A DNA stretch of 64,000 nt from DAOUEX01 sp034430235 (GTDB lineage Bacteria > Chloroflexota > Anaerolineae > UBA2200), in the NCBI GenBank assembly GCA_964478075.1, contig CAYZGO010000002.1, positions 62,001 to 126,000 of the forward strand, in the 5' to 3' direction. How positions within the stretch are numbered: the stretch's first letter is position 1; each line of letters opens with the position of its first letter. Position numbers and translations under genes: made by a program. The notes beneath the pieces are model-generated. The model saw nothing but the letters and a program-made list of their open reading frames with translations, did no database searches and had not been told where the DNA came from. Below are positions 16,772 to 26,048 of the stretch, in pieces.

Positions 16772-16813
16772 CTTTCACTGGAGATGCGGGCCACATCGCT
16801 AAATGCGTGTCAC

Positions 16814-17341
16814 TTAATCCCGCAATGACACAATCTGTACCTTGCCTCCTGCATCTGCTCCCAGACGATGGAGCTTTTCCCTCAAAGCTACAACCACGTG
16901 TGGTGGAACCATCCCATCTACACATCCCTCAACCATAGCGATTTCCTTGGTGATACTAGAACTGAGGAAGGCGTACTCCTGTGCGGTGATTAAACAAACC
17001 GTATCAATACCAGGAGCCAACTTGCGATTCGTCAGAGCCATCTGAAACTCCAACTCGAAGTCGGACAGCACTCTGAGACCCCGCACGATCACGCTAGCCT
17101 CCACACTTTCGGCAAAATTCACCGTTAGCCCGCTGTAACTTTTCACTGTGACGTTGGACAACTCCTTTAGGGCTTCCCGAATCATTGCTACCCGTTCTGA
17201 GGTTGAGAACAACAGGTTCTTGAGGGGACGGTCATAGACACCTACGGTTAGATGGTCGAACAGAGATGCTGCGCGGATAGCTATGTCAACGTGGCCATTA
17301 GTGATGGGATCAAAGGTGCCTGGGTAGATAGCAATTGACAT
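16814..17341 (-). CDS. coaD: Phosphopantetheine adenylyltransferase
   Basis: 175 residues from the ATG at 17341, with GGAGGGGG upstream. It converts 4'-phosphopantetheine and ATP to dephospho-CoA, the fourth step of CoA synthesis. The nucleotidyltransferase motif GTFDPITNGH is at 8-17; VRGLR and the SSSITKE segment, equivalent to the ISS(T/S) signature, are present. Confidence 0.95.
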   Translation of the reverse strand: MSIAIYPGTFDPITNGHVDIAIRAASLFDHLTVGVYDRPLKNLLFSTSERVAMIREALKELSNVTVKSYSGLTVNFAESVEASVIVRGLRVLSDFELEFQMALTNRKLAPGIDTVCLITAQEYAFLSSSITKEIAMVEGCVDGMVPPHVVVALREKLHRLGADAGGKVQIVSLRD

Positions 17342-17359
17342 TGTCAAACCCCCTCCTTT

Positions 17360-19789
17360 TCAACTCAAGTCCGTTTCTGCTCCCCAGAACTCGCGCACTT
17401 TTTGAGCCAGCAACTGATGTTCGGGTTGTGACATTGCAGGGTCTTCCCGAAACAAGTCCAGTGCTGCTCTACGCGCCTGCTCTAGAACATGGATGTCTCC
17501 AAGGTTTGCCACCTTCAGGTCCGGCAGCCCGCTTTGGCGTGTTCCGAAGAACTCCCCTGGCCCCCGCATTTTGAGGTCCTCTTCAGCCAACAGAAAGCCA
17601 TCATCCGTTGTTTCGATGATCTTCAGACGCTGTTGTCCTTCAAAAGAGGGAGACTCGGCCAACAATAGGCAGTATGATTGGTATTCGCTGCGTCCTACGC
17701 GCCCTCGGAATTGATGTAATTGAGCCAAGCCAAAACGATCGGCCCCCTCAACCAACATCACCGTAGCATTGGGCACGTCAATTCCCACCTCTACTACTGG
17801 CGTCGCGACCAGGATGTCATAGTCTCCCCTCCGGAAGCGCCCCATGACCTCTTCTTTGTCGGCGTTTTTCATCCGCCCGTGCAAGAGTCCCAAACGCAAG
17901 TCGGGGAATACGTCATCTTGAAGGCGTGTGTACTCACTCACAGCAGCCTTTGCGTCGATCTTCTCCGATTCTTCAATCAATGGGCAAATGATGAAAGCCT
18001 GCCGCCCTTTTTCAACCTGCCCACGCAGGAACGCATACGCACGTTCTAGCTCCAGCGGTGCGAGCCACTTGGTGATGATTTTCTGTCGATGGGGAGGCAG
18101 TTCATCAATGATGGATATATCCAGATCGCCATATATCGTCAGTGCCAGGGTCCGTGGTATTGGAGTTGCACTCATGACCAGTACGTGCGGATTGTATCCC
18201 TTCTGGCGCAAGGCTGCGCGCTGGGACACCCCGAAACGATGCTGTTCATCAATGATTGCAAGCCCGAGGTCTTTGAAGGTGACCCCCTCCTGGATCAGCG
18301 CGTGAGTGCCGACAATGATATCCATCTCTCCTGCTGCAATTTGGCGGCGTCGCTTTTCCTTCTCGACCTGGCTCAGACTGCCAAGCAGCAACCCCATTTG
18401 CGTTTGGGATGCTAGGCGTGCAGCCATTGTATCACGATCGTGCGCCTTGTCCGCAGCCTCCTGTAGTACCGTCGTGAGCGTTTGGTGATGCTGCTCGGCC
18501 AGAATCTCCGTCGGAGCCATCATCACCGCCTGCATGCCGTTGGCCACGGCCACAAGCATGGCAGCAAGAGCTACAATGGTCTTTCCAGAGCCCACATCTC
18601 CCTGTAGAAGACGGCTCATGGGGCGGGAGCGCTGCAAGTCATCGGTGATCTCCCGTAAGACGCGCTGTTGCGCTGATGTCAGCGTGAACGGCAAAGCATT
18701 GATAAAAGCGCTGAGTACCGTTTGATCAACGGCCATTGGTCTGCCAGGCTGTTGCTGCCAAGAGAGGCGCTGTTTCAGAACTCCCAACTGAATGAGGAGG
18801 AATTCCTCAAAACACAGCCGATAGCGTGCACGCGTGAGAGAGTCCAAGTCGTCAGGAAAGTGAATCTGCTGGATGGCTGTAGCCAACTCCAGCAAGTTGT
18901 AGTTCTGACGCAGTGATGAAGGCAAACAGTCTACCAGACGCGGAGTCCAGTACTCGATAGTAGACTTGATCAGGGTGCGCAAGCGCCGCGCGCTCAAGCC
19001 CTCGGTCAAAGGATAGACTGGCACCAGCCGGCCAGTGTGTGTGAGTTCACCTGCCCAAGGCTCCCATTGAGGCGATTGGAGAGTAAGGCGGCCAAGATAC
19101 TGGTCAACTCGACCGCTGAGCGCAATCCGAAGCCCATGTGGCAAATGTCGCAGCAGATAGCGCTGATTGAACCAGGCCGCTTCAATGGTGCCGGTGCCAT
19201 CAGAGATAACAGCCTTGGTGAGAGTAATACCTCTGCGAGTTTGTTGATTCCTCGCCTCCTGCACAACACCGATGATGGTTACGTCCTCACCATACTGGAG
19301 TTGGCTGATCGTTTTCAGCCGACTGAAGTCATCGTAGCGGCGCGGAAAAAGGTAAAGCAGATCCTCGACTGTATGTACGCCAAGGCGCTGCAACTTCCGG
19401 GCCTGAGCAGAACTCACACCGCGCACGGCAGTCGCTGGAGACTTTAGATTCAACGCTGGGCGCTCTGGTCGCTTGCGCTTTTTCTGCATTGTCTTGCCTT
19501 TGCTCGGCTTTTGCGCCTTCTCTGTGACCGGCACCTGCTTAGCAGCTTCCAAAGCCTTCAGGGTTTCCTGAATAGCAATGACGCGCTCAGAAACGGGCCT
19601 CTGAGCATACCCTTGGAGGCGAGCTGCGACCTCAGCCACTAGATCTTGGTGGCACGCTGGCCCAGCTTCAGCTTCGCGAAGCCAAACAGTCAGGAATCTG
19701 TCCAGACCACCGATCACAATGCGGTCCCGGCAATCATCTTCGCGTTCCGCAACCAGTATTCTGACCAGCTTGGCGAAATTAGAACTCAC
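17360..19789 (-). CDS. recG: ATP-dependent DNA helicase RecG
   Basis: 809 residues from a GTG. Domains in order: an extra N-terminal region of about 130 residues ending in a lysine-rich linker (KGKTMQKKRKRP); the wedge/OB domain (VTIIGVVQEARNQ); helicase motif I GDVGSGKT; motif II DEQH, typical of RecG; motif III MSATPIPRT; motif VI QFRGRVGRSEYQSYC; and the C-terminal RecG tail. It reverses stalled replication forks and branch-migrates Holliday junctions. The N-terminal extension is typical of RecG outside Proteobacteria. Confidence 0.95.
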   Translation of the reverse strand: MSSNFAKLVRILVAEREDDCRDRIVIGGLDRFLTVWLREAEAGPACHQDLVAEVAARLQGYAQRPVSERVIAIQETLKALEAAKQVPVTEKAQKPSKGKTMQKKRKRPERPALNLKSPATAVRGVSSAQARKLQRLGVHTVEDLLYLFPRRYDDFSRLKTISQLQYGEDVTIIGVVQEARNQQTRRGITLTKAVISDGTGTIEAAWFNQRYLLRHLPHGLRIALSGRVDQYLGRLTLQSPQWEPWAGELTHTGRLVPVYPLTEGLSARRLRTLIKSTIEYWTPRLVDCLPSSLRQNYNLLELATAIQQIHFPDDLDSLTRARYRLCFEEFLLIQLGVLKQRLSWQQQPGRPMAVDQTVLSAFINALPFTLTSAQQRVLREITDDLQRSRPMSRLLQGDVGSGKTIVALAAMLVAVANGMQAVMMAPTEILAEQHHQTLTTVLQEAADKAHDRDTMAARLASQTQMGLLLGSLSQVEKEKRRRQIAAGEMDIIVGTHALIQEGVTFKDLGLAIIDEQHRFGVSQRAALRQKGYNPHVLVMSATPIPRTLALTIYGDLDISIIDELPPHRQKIITKWLAPLELERAYAFLRGQVEKGRQAFIICPLIEESEKIDAKAAVSEYTRLQDDVFPDLRLGLLHGRMKNADKEEVMGRFRRGDYDILVATPVVEVGIDVPNATVMLVEGADRFGLAQLHQFRGRVGRSEYQSYCLLLAESPSFEGQQRLKIIETTDDGFLLAEEDLKMRGPGEFFGTRQSGLPDLKVANLGDIHVLEQARRAALDLFREDPAMSQPEHQLLAQKVREFWGAETDLS

Positions 19790-19799
19790 TACTGCATCC

Positions 19800-20078
19800 T
19801 CAACAACGCTGCTTATACTTTGTTTGCTCCGTCAGACGCTGATAGACCTCAGCGAACGTTCCCAGTGGCGGCTGAGAGGTAGTAGGGGGGCACACTATTG
19901 GAAGCCAGACGAGCATAGAACTACTCCCACTGAGATCATCACCATCAAGGTAAGTTCCCTGCTCAAACTGCACATAGCGTGGTACAACCACGACACCCAC
20001 TTCCTCCATGAGAGGTGCCGGAATACCAGGAGCGCTATCAATGACAACGCGAACCTGGGACACGTTAGAACCCCTCAT
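19800..20078 (-). pseudogene. Truncated DegV/FakB-like fragment
   Basis: A 92-codon frame that begins inside the fakB stop (ATGA-like overlap) and resembles only the N-terminal lobe of DegV proteins: VRVVIDSAPGIP..., then PPTTSQPPLGTFAEVYQRL. Between them the frame reads SSSMLVWLPIVC, whereas the next frame reads EFYARLASNSVPP, the expected DegV sequence. So two compensating single-base indels lie at a GGG run and a CCCCCC run. The other 190 residues are absent, replaced by recG. It is a decayed tandem copy of the fakB gene. Confidence 0.7.
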
Positions 20079-20901
20079 AGACCACTACGCCTGAAGCATC
20101 AGGACCCAAGTAAGTAGCAAGCGCCGGTCCATAGGGTTCAATACCCAGTCTCTTCTCAGGAAAGACCTCGATGAGGCGTTCGAACAGCAACTGCGCCTTA
20201 TGCGACAGGCGGCCCTGCAGAACCATAGCCCGTTCAAAGCGGGCAAATTCGGCTACGAACTCGAAAAGGCGATCTGCTGCCTTGCCACGGGTCCGAATCT
20301 TCTCCATGGACGCGATCTCGCCATCCTCCATTATCAGAAGTGGTCTGACACCTAGAAGGCTGTCGGTGAAGCTGTGGCCCCCGCTCAGGCGTATGCGATG
20401 TTTCAGATAGTCCAGGTTCTCTACGAAAAAGACCATGTAAATGTGAGGAATCATTCCACGAATCAGCCGCACAATCGCCTCAACAGACAACCCTCTTTGG
20501 GCCGCTTCCGCAGCCGTGGTAACCAGGATTTCAAGTCCCCAGGAGATCAGACGCGAGTCAATTACCGTGATTCTCTTTCGCCCCAGAAATGCTTTTGCTG
20601 CCTCCTGAGCAACCTGTGCAGTCTTGTTCAGTTTTGAGGAGATGTGAATGGACAGGATCTGATCAGCGCCTTTGAGCAATTGGCCATAGGCCCGCTGGAA
20701 TTGCTCTAGCAGCGGTGGCTCAGTGGTGGGTAGAGTACCACTCCTCGTCAACTGGCGATAAAAGCCAGCTCGATCAAGGTCAATCCCGTCATAGTAGACC
20801 CTCGTCCCCAAACTGATCCTGGTAGGAATAACAGTTATACCTAACTCAGCAGCAAGATGCGGTGATATATCTGACGAACCGTCAGTCACTATCCTGATCA
20901 T
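20065..20901 (-). CDS. fakB: DegV family fatty-acid-binding protein (FakB)
   Basis: 278 residues, with GGAG upstream. DegV fold: VTDGSSDISPHLA at 5-17, PTTEPP near 70, the helix-rich binding lobe, SLLGVRPLLIMEDGEI and a C-terminal DASGVVVYEGF. FakB binds a fatty acid and presents it to the kinase FakA for phosphorylation to acyl-phosphate, which feeds phospholipid synthesis. The FakA gene ends 24 bases before its start, so the two form one operon. Ligand preference cannot be read from the sequence. Confidence 0.88.
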   Translation of the reverse strand: MIRIVTDGSSDISPHLAAELGITVIPTRISLGTRVYYDGIDLDRAGFYRQLTRSGTLPTTEPPLLEQFQRAYGQLLKGADQILSIHISSKLNKTAQVAQEAAKAFLGRKRITVIDSRLISWGLEILVTTAAEAAQRGLSVEAIVRLIRGMIPHIYMVFFVENLDYLKHRIRLSGGHSFTDSLLGVRPLLIMEDGEIASMEKIRTRGKAADRLFEFVAEFARFERAMVLQGRLSHKAQLLFERLIEVFPEKRLGIEPYGPALATYLGPDASGVVVYEGF

Positions 20902-20925
20902 TCCCTGTCTCCTTAACAGATCTCA

Positions 20926-22602
20926 TCATTCTGCCGAAATAATATAGTGATAGTGAGGCTGCTTACCTTCAACTAACTCAACTTCTTTGTCCGGATAGTG
21001 TGTAGCTATCCAGGAGACCAGGTCTTCGGCGTGCTCTTGGATGACGGCTTCGCCCCAGTATACGGTTATGATCTCGTGCCGTCCGATGTCCATCAGTTTC
21101 AACACCGCCTGTGTTACCTGTTGTAGCTCGTCTCCTGCCTCGACAAGCTCACCATTGAGCAGTCCGATGAACTGTCCCTTCTGGACTTTCAAGCCCTCGA
21201 TTTGCACCGATCGGACAGCGCTGGTGATCTCTGCCGTTTGAATCTGTGAAGCTGCCCGTTCCATCAAGTCAACGTTGGTTTTCAAGTCGCTCTGATAATT
21301 GAAAGCCAGAAGGGCACTGATGCCTTGTGGTATTGTCTTCGTCGGAACGATAACCACTTGTTTGCCTGACAAGTGCTGTGCTTGTTGAGCAGCCAGGATG
21401 ACGTTAATGTTATTCGGCAAAACGATCACCTTATCAGTTGGCAAGTCAGATATGGCCCCCAGTAGTTCTTCTGTACTGGGGTTCATGGTCTGTCCACCTG
21501 GCACAATAGCATTGGCGCCTAGACTTTCAAAAACGCGGCGAAGGCCTGAACCATTAACCACTACTACGATGGCAATATCACTCAACGGCTGCATAGCAGC
21601 AACTTGCCTCTGCTCTCGCTCTGCCAGGAACTGTTGGTATTGTTCCTGCATATTCTCCACAACCACATCGCGCAGAGCCCCCTTAGTCGTAGCATAGCTT
21701 ATGATTTGTCCCGGCTCTTCAGAATGCACGTGGACTTTGATGGTGTCCTTATCTCCGACCACCAAGACACAATCGCCCATGCCCGCGATCGTTTCACGAA
21801 TCTCGTCAATTGGCAAGTCCTGCCCGCTAATGAGGAACTGGATATCGTAGCCGTATTCATCTTCGGGGATGTGCTCTAGTCTGGCTCCCACCCTCGCCAC
21901 GGACACTGAGGGTACCTGCTCCCCGCGCAAGTAGCGTAGGATTCCTTCGAGTATCATATACAACCCTTGACCACCGGCATCAACGACACCGGCTTCCTTA
22001 AGCACAGGCAACAAATCGGGTGTCCGTGCTAGAGAGTTTCCAGCCTCCGTTACCACCCGTTCGAAAAGGTATATGATGTCATCACGTTCTGCTGCAGCAT
22101 GCACAGCTGCCTCAGCAGCCTCACGAGCTACTGTCAGAATGGTCCCCTCGACTGGGCGCATGACCCCCTTATATGCAGTAGCTGCACCTTCGCGTAAGGC
22201 AAGTGCAAAGTCAGAAGCAGCAAGGTACTCCTTGCCATCTAGGTGCTTGGCCACTCCGCGCCACAACTGGGAGAGAATCACGCCAGAGTTGCCGCGCGCT
22301 CCCATCAAAGCACCGTGTGCCAAAGCATGTGTCACGGCCGAAACGGAACTGCCTGAGGCGGTAGATATCTCACGCAAGGCTGCCTGCATGGTCAAATACA
22401 TATTCGTACCGGTGTCACCATCGGGCACTGGATAAATATTGAGTGAATTAATAAAGTCAATATGTGCTTCTAGCCAAGCCGTGCTGCTTTCAATGATTCG
22501 TCTCCACTCTTGGCCATCACAGGGAGTGCGCCTCCTGTCATCCGTACTTCCGGGCGGAGTTGAAAGCGCGTCTCCCCCGGATGCAGCATGCTGCCCGGTC
22601 AA
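20926..22602 (-). CDS. fakA: DAK domain fatty acid kinase FakA
   Basis: 558 residues from a TTG at 22602; GGAGG nine bases upstream supports it. The N-terminal DhaL kinase domain has PVPDGDTGTNM (Asp ligands of ATP-Mg) and GARGNSGVILSQ. A middle domain and a C-terminal domain of the FakA type follow. The N-terminal ~30 residues are a polar extension. It phosphorylates fatty acids bound to FakB (20065-20901) to acyl-phosphates. Asp23 precedes it, as in Firmicutes. Confidence 0.9.
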   Translation of the reverse strand: MTGQHAASGGDALSTPPGSTDDRRRTPCDGQEWRRIIESSTAWLEAHIDFINSLNIYPVPDGDTGTNMYLTMQAALREISTASGSSVSAVTHALAHGALMGARGNSGVILSQLWRGVAKHLDGKEYLAASDFALALREGAATAYKGVMRPVEGTILTVAREAAEAAVHAAAERDDIIYLFERVVTEAGNSLARTPDLLPVLKEAGVVDAGGQGLYMILEGILRYLRGEQVPSVSVARVGARLEHIPEDEYGYDIQFLISGQDLPIDEIRETIAGMGDCVLVVGDKDTIKVHVHSEEPGQIISYATTKGALRDVVVENMQEQYQQFLAEREQRQVAAMQPLSDIAIVVVVNGSGLRRVFESLGANAIVPGGQTMNPSTEELLGAISDLPTDKVIVLPNNINVILAAQQAQHLSGKQVVIVPTKTIPQGISALLAFNYQSDLKTNVDLMERAASQIQTAEITSAVRSVQIEGLKVQKGQFIGLLNGELVEAGDELQQVTQAVLKLMDIGRHEIITVYWGEAVIQEHAEDLVSWIATHYPDKEVELVEGKQPHYHYIISAE

Positions 22603-22646
22603 GAAACCTTACCTCCCTTCGTTCAGCGGTACTCAATAATGAATCA

Positions 22647-23000
22647 CTACGTAGCGCTCATCCTTAAGCCCTGTACGTGAACGTTTACTTCCTCTATAGG
22701 AACGCCCAGTGCCTTCTCTACGCGAAACTTGACATTCTCCATGATATTGTGAGCTACTTCGCTGATGCGGACACCATATTCCAGTACCACATACAGGTCA
22801 ATGATTATCCGTTGGCTCTCAACTCTTGCTTGGACGCCGCGGCGATAGTTCTCACGTTGCAATAGCTCAGCCAAGCCGTCACGCAGTGTGCGACGTGACA
22901 TGCCCACTACACCATAGCATTCGAGCACTGCTGCGGCCGCTAAACCAGCAATGGCCGCAGGCGAAACCTCAATTCTGCCCAATCTGCGTTCCTCAGTCAT
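22647..23000 (-). CDS. Asp23/Gls24 family protein upstream of fakA
   Basis: 117 residues. Asp23 domain: GRIEVSPAAIAGLAAAAVLECYGVVGM, then VESQRIIIDLYVVLEYGVRI and VNVHVQGLRM. The conserved rpmB / Asp23 / fakA neighbourhood of many Gram-positives and Chloroflexota is present here, with rpmB divergent. It is a paralogue of the copy at 12247. Probably a partner or regulator of the kinase locus. Confidence 0.88.
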   Translation of the reverse strand: MTEERRLGRIEVSPAAIAGLAAAAVLECYGVVGMSRRTLRDGLAELLQRENYRRGVQARVESQRIIIDLYVVLEYGVRISEVAHNIMENVKFRVEKALGVPIEEVNVHVQGLRMSAT

Positions 23001-23024
23001 CAGCCCTCTCCTTGGCTAGCAAAC

Positions 23025-23053
23025 TTGCACAAATTGGCTTCTTGTGGTATCAT
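23025..23053 (+). promoter_or_regulatory. Sigma-70 promoter of rpmB
   Basis: TTGCAC (23025-23030), a 17-base spacer and TATCAT (23048-23053), about 50 bases upstream of the L28 start. Confidence 0.65.
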
Positions 23054-23102
23054 AGTTCGACTTTTTCAGATTCTTATCCATGTTGGAAAGAGGTAGTTCT
23101 GG

Positions 23103-23288
23103 ATGCCAGTAAGATGTGATATCTGCGGAAAAGGGCCACAATTTGGCCACAATGTGAGCCACTCCAAGAAACGCACAAAGCGCAGTTGGTTGCCTAATAT
23201 ACAGCGGGTTACGATTCGAGAGGGCCAAACTACCAGGCGTCTCAATATATGTACACGCTGCCTGCGCACACTGCACAAGGTTAAATAG
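23103..23288 (+). CDS. rpmB: Ribosomal protein L28 (zinc form)
   Basis: 61 residues on the plus strand, divergent from Asp23. Typical L28 sequence: CDICGKGPQFGHNVSHSKKRTKR, RTLHKVK at the end, and a Cys4 zinc ribbon (CDIC ... CTRC). GAGGT precedes the ATG. It is followed by a hairpin terminator at 23308-23334. Confidence 0.95.
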   Translation: MPVRCDICGKGPQFGHNVSHSKKRTKRSWLPNIQRVTIREGQTTRRLNICTRCLRTLHKVK

Positions 23289-23307
23289 ATCTGCTGTCGC
23301 CTCCGCA

Positions 23308-23334
23308 AGCCAGCGCCTGTCTAGGGTGCTGGCT
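23308..23334 (+). terminator. Terminator of rpmB, overlapping the end of rpe
   Basis: A 10-base stem, AGCCAGCGCC/GGTGCTGGCT (one G-T pair), with a 7-base loop, followed on the plus strand by TTTTCTG-like sequence. It also lies at the 3' end of the convergent rpe gene. Confidence 0.7.
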
Positions 23335-24016
23335 TTTCTGTTGTCTCGAACACCCTCGGCAAGTACCCGAGGCTCTCACGTATTCTGGAGATCGCTTCCG
23401 CAACCCCCTCATCCGTGCCAAACACAGCCTGCCCAGCCACAAGCACAGTGGCGCCTGCCGCTACGACAAGAGGGGCTGTCCGCGTGTCAATGCCTCCGTC
23501 CACTTCCAGATCTGCTACCAGCCCGCGTTCATCAAGCAGGCGTCTCACTTGGCGGATTTTTCTGAGCATGCCCTCAATGAACTCCTGACCGCCGAACCCT
23601 GGGTTCACGGTCATCACCAGAACAGAGTCAACATACTCCAGAACCTCTTCGAGATGTGTGGCTGGCGTGGCCGGGTTGATCACTACACCCGCTTTTACGC
23701 CCAGGCTCTTGATCTGTTGTATTGTGCGATGCAGATGCGGGCAGGTTTCCTGGTGCACCAAGATCAAGTCAGCTCCTGCTGCTGCGAACTCTGGGATGTA
23801 ACGTTCTGGCTCCACTATCATCAGGTGTACGGGCAATGGCAAAGCAGTCACGTGGCGCACAGCGCTGACAACGAGAGGACCGAAAGTGATATTAGGCACA
23901 AATCGGCCATCCATCACGTCAACATGGATACAGTCAGCTCCCCCTGCCTCAGCCTCTCTTACTTGCTCTCCCAGCCGGGTCAAGTCTGCTGACAAAATGG
24001 ATGCTGCTATCTTCAC
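23321..24016 (-). CDS. rpe: Ribulose-phosphate 3-epimerase
   Basis: 231 residues from the GTG at 24016 (KIAASILSADLTRL); an alternative GTG lies 18 bases earlier. A TIM barrel that interconverts ribulose-5-phosphate and xylulose-5-phosphate. Seen: the metal-binding HVDVMDGRFVPN, HLMI, MTVNPGFGGQEFI and LEVDGGID motifs, all intact. Confidence 0.95.
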   Translation of the reverse strand: MKIAASILSADLTRLGEQVREAEAGGADCIHVDVMDGRFVPNITFGPLVVSAVRHVTALPLPVHLMIVEPERYIPEFAAAGADLILVHQETCPHLHRTIQQIKSLGVKAGVVINPATPATHLEEVLEYVDSVLVMTVNPGFGGQEFIEGMLRKIRQVRRLLDERGLVADLEVDGGIDTRTAPLVVAAGATVLVAGQAVFGTDEGVAEAISRIRESLGYLPRVFETTEKPAP

Positions 24017-24074
24017 CTGGAACTCACTCTTCACAAGACAATAATACTCTGTATTTGCCAAAAAAGCAAGACCC

Positions 24075-25139
24075 TTAGCACGTCTTCGCCATCTCTTCGT
24101 CTCTGTGGCGCGAACGCAGTTGGCCGCACCCGGCTTGGATGTCAATGCCCCGCGCTAGCCGTACAGTGTTTGCGATTCCCATGCGGTTGAGTTCGCGTCG
24201 AAAAGCTAGAATCCGCTTGCGGTTCGATGGCCGATAGTCGCATTCCGCAGTAGGGTTAAGTGGAATGAGATTGACGTGACAGAGCAGGCCACGCAGCAAA
24301 TGCCCCAGCTTCCTGGCCTGTTCGCTGTTGTCGTTTACGCCCTCAATCAATGCATACTCGAAAGTAACACGTCGGCCTGTGCGATGCACATACTCCCGAC
24401 AGGCTGACATCAGCTCTGCGATGGGATAACGTCTGTTTACAGGCACCAAGCGGTCACGCAAGGTATTGTCGGCTGCGTGTAGAGAGATGGCCAGGCCCAC
24501 AGTGAGCTCCTCTTGTGTCAGCCGCTTGATGCCCGGCACCAATCCAACGGTGGAAATGGTGAAGCGTCGTGCGCCCAGCCCAAAGCCACGTTGATCGTGC
24601 AAGACTCGTATGGCACGCCAGGTCGCATCGTAGTTGGCCAGTGGTTCTCCCATGCCCATGAGCACCACACTAGTAACAACTGTGCCCTGCTCTCGCAGTT
24701 GCCGGGCGAAATAGAGCACCTGCTCCACGATCTCGCCGCTGCTTAGGTTGCGTTTGAACCCGCTCTGCCCGGTAGCGCAAAACGGGCAGCCAATAGCACA
24801 GCCAACCTGAGCAGAGACACACACGGTTTGACGTCCCTCGTAGTGCATCAGCACACTCTCGATGGTCTCGCCATCACGCAAGCGCAGCAGTGTCTTGGTG
24901 GTCAAACCATCCGCAGAAATCACATTCTCGAGCGGCAGCAGTGACTGGACTGTGGCCAGATCAGATAGCTCTCGGCGGAAGCTATGCGGCAGATTGGTCA
25001 TGGCAGCAAAGTCAAACACCAACGAACGATAAATCCACTCAAAAAGCTGCTTGGCACGAAAAGAAGGTTCGCGCTGGCCAGTGACCCAGGACAGCAGTTG
25101 TTCATAAGACAGATCAGTCAACAGGATCTTCTCAGTCAT
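24075..25139 (-). CDS. rlmN: Dual-specificity RNA methyltransferase RlmN
   Basis: 354 residues from the ATG at 25139. Radical SAM enzyme that methylates A2503 of 23S rRNA, and A37 of some tRNAs, at C2. The CX3CX2C iron-sulfur cysteines are 114, 118 and 121 (CAIGCPFC). MGMGEPLANY and the C-terminal GCGQL Cys that carries the transferred methyl are present. Confidence 0.95.
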   Translation of the reverse strand: MTEKILLTDLSYEQLLSWVTGQREPSFRAKQLFEWIYRSLVFDFAAMTNLPHSFRRELSDLATVQSLLPLENVISADGLTTKTLLRLRDGETIESVLMHYEGRQTVCVSAQVGCAIGCPFCATGQSGFKRNLSSGEIVEQVLYFARQLREQGTVVTSVVLMGMGEPLANYDATWRAIRVLHDQRGFGLGARRFTISTVGLVPGIKRLTQEELTVGLAISLHAADNTLRDRLVPVNRRYPIAELMSACREYVHRTGRRVTFEYALIEGVNDNSEQARKLGHLLRGLLCHVNLIPLNPTAECDYRPSNRKRILAFRRELNRMGIANTVRLARGIDIQAGCGQLRSRHRDEEMAKTC

Positions 25140-25183
25140 ACTGCACTTCCCTGCAAGTAGCCGCTGGTCCTGCATGGCCTGCC

Positions 25184-26008
25184 TTACGACTGGCGTTGGA
25201 GTATCGCCGCAGCGCGCCAGGCACTATAAAGGGCAGCGATGTCATCATAAATCAAATCTGGTGCGAGCGACGAGTTCGCTAACTGCCGAGCTTCCGTAAC
25301 GCCACTCAACACCAGGATCGTCAACATCCCAAGCTGGCGTCCACCCAGAATGTCTGTGTCTAGACGATCACCGATCACAGCCGTCGTCTCCGGTTCTGCC
25401 CTTAGCTTTTCGAGCGCGAGTTCGAAAATAGCGGGCTGCGGCTTCCCAATGATCAGCGGAGCAGTATCAGTGGCAGCCTCTATCGCCGCCAGGACTGCCC
25501 CTGCCCCTGGCATCAGGCCAACCTCACTGGGGAAGGTCTTGTCCGGGTTGGTACCAATGAACCTGGCTCCGGCCCTGATGGCGAGGGTTGCTGTCGCCAT
25601 CTTTGCATAAGTGAAGTGACGGTCGAGACCCGCCACTACGTATGCAACGTCCGGATTGTCACTGAGCACGAAGCCCTGTTTCTCTAGCTCCACCCGTACC
25701 CCATCTTCGCCAATCGCATAGACTTTGGTGCCAGGCGGAGCTACCCGGGCCAGGTATATGGCCGCCGCTTCTGCTGCGGTCAAGATGTCCTCTTCTGCCG
25801 CTTCTATGCCCATGCGTGCTAGCTTGGCCACGTACTGCTTCGCCGTTCGTGTGGAGTTGTTCGTCAACAAGATAAAAGGCATGCCCATCTGCCGCAAGAA
25901 AACGAGAAACTCGCGTGCACCCTGGATGGGAGTATTCCCACGATAGAGAACGCCATCCATGTCAATGATCAGGCTACGCAATTGCGTCAGTTCTGCAGGC
26001 ATTACCAT
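25184..26008 (-). CDS. HAD-superfamily phosphatase, NagD-like
   Basis: 274 residues. HAD subfamily IIA: motif I DMDGVLYRG near 17-25, motif II LTNNST, the cap with AVVAGLDRHFTYAKM-like sequence, and motif III/IV IGDRLDTDILGG. Such enzymes dephosphorylate p-nitrophenyl phosphate, nucleotides or sugar phosphates. The precise substrate is unknown. It is followed after 40 bases by the YqeC-MocA gene. Confidence 0.85.
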   Translation of the reverse strand: MVMPAELTQLRSLIIDMDGVLYRGNTPIQGAREFLVFLRQMGMPFILLTNNSTRTAKQYVAKLARMGIEAAEEDILTAAEAAAIYLARVAPPGTKVYAIGEDGVRVELEKQGFVLSDNPDVAYVVAGLDRHFTYAKMATATLAIRAGARFIGTNPDKTFPSEVGLMPGAGAVLAAIEAATDTAPLIIGKPQPAIFELALEKLRAEPETTAVIGDRLDTDILGGRQLGMLTILVLSGVTEARQLANSSLAPDLIYDDIAALYSAWRAAAILQRQS

Positions 26009-26048
26009 GTCCTTACCTCAGCCTCTTCAAGATACGCTGTGCACATGT

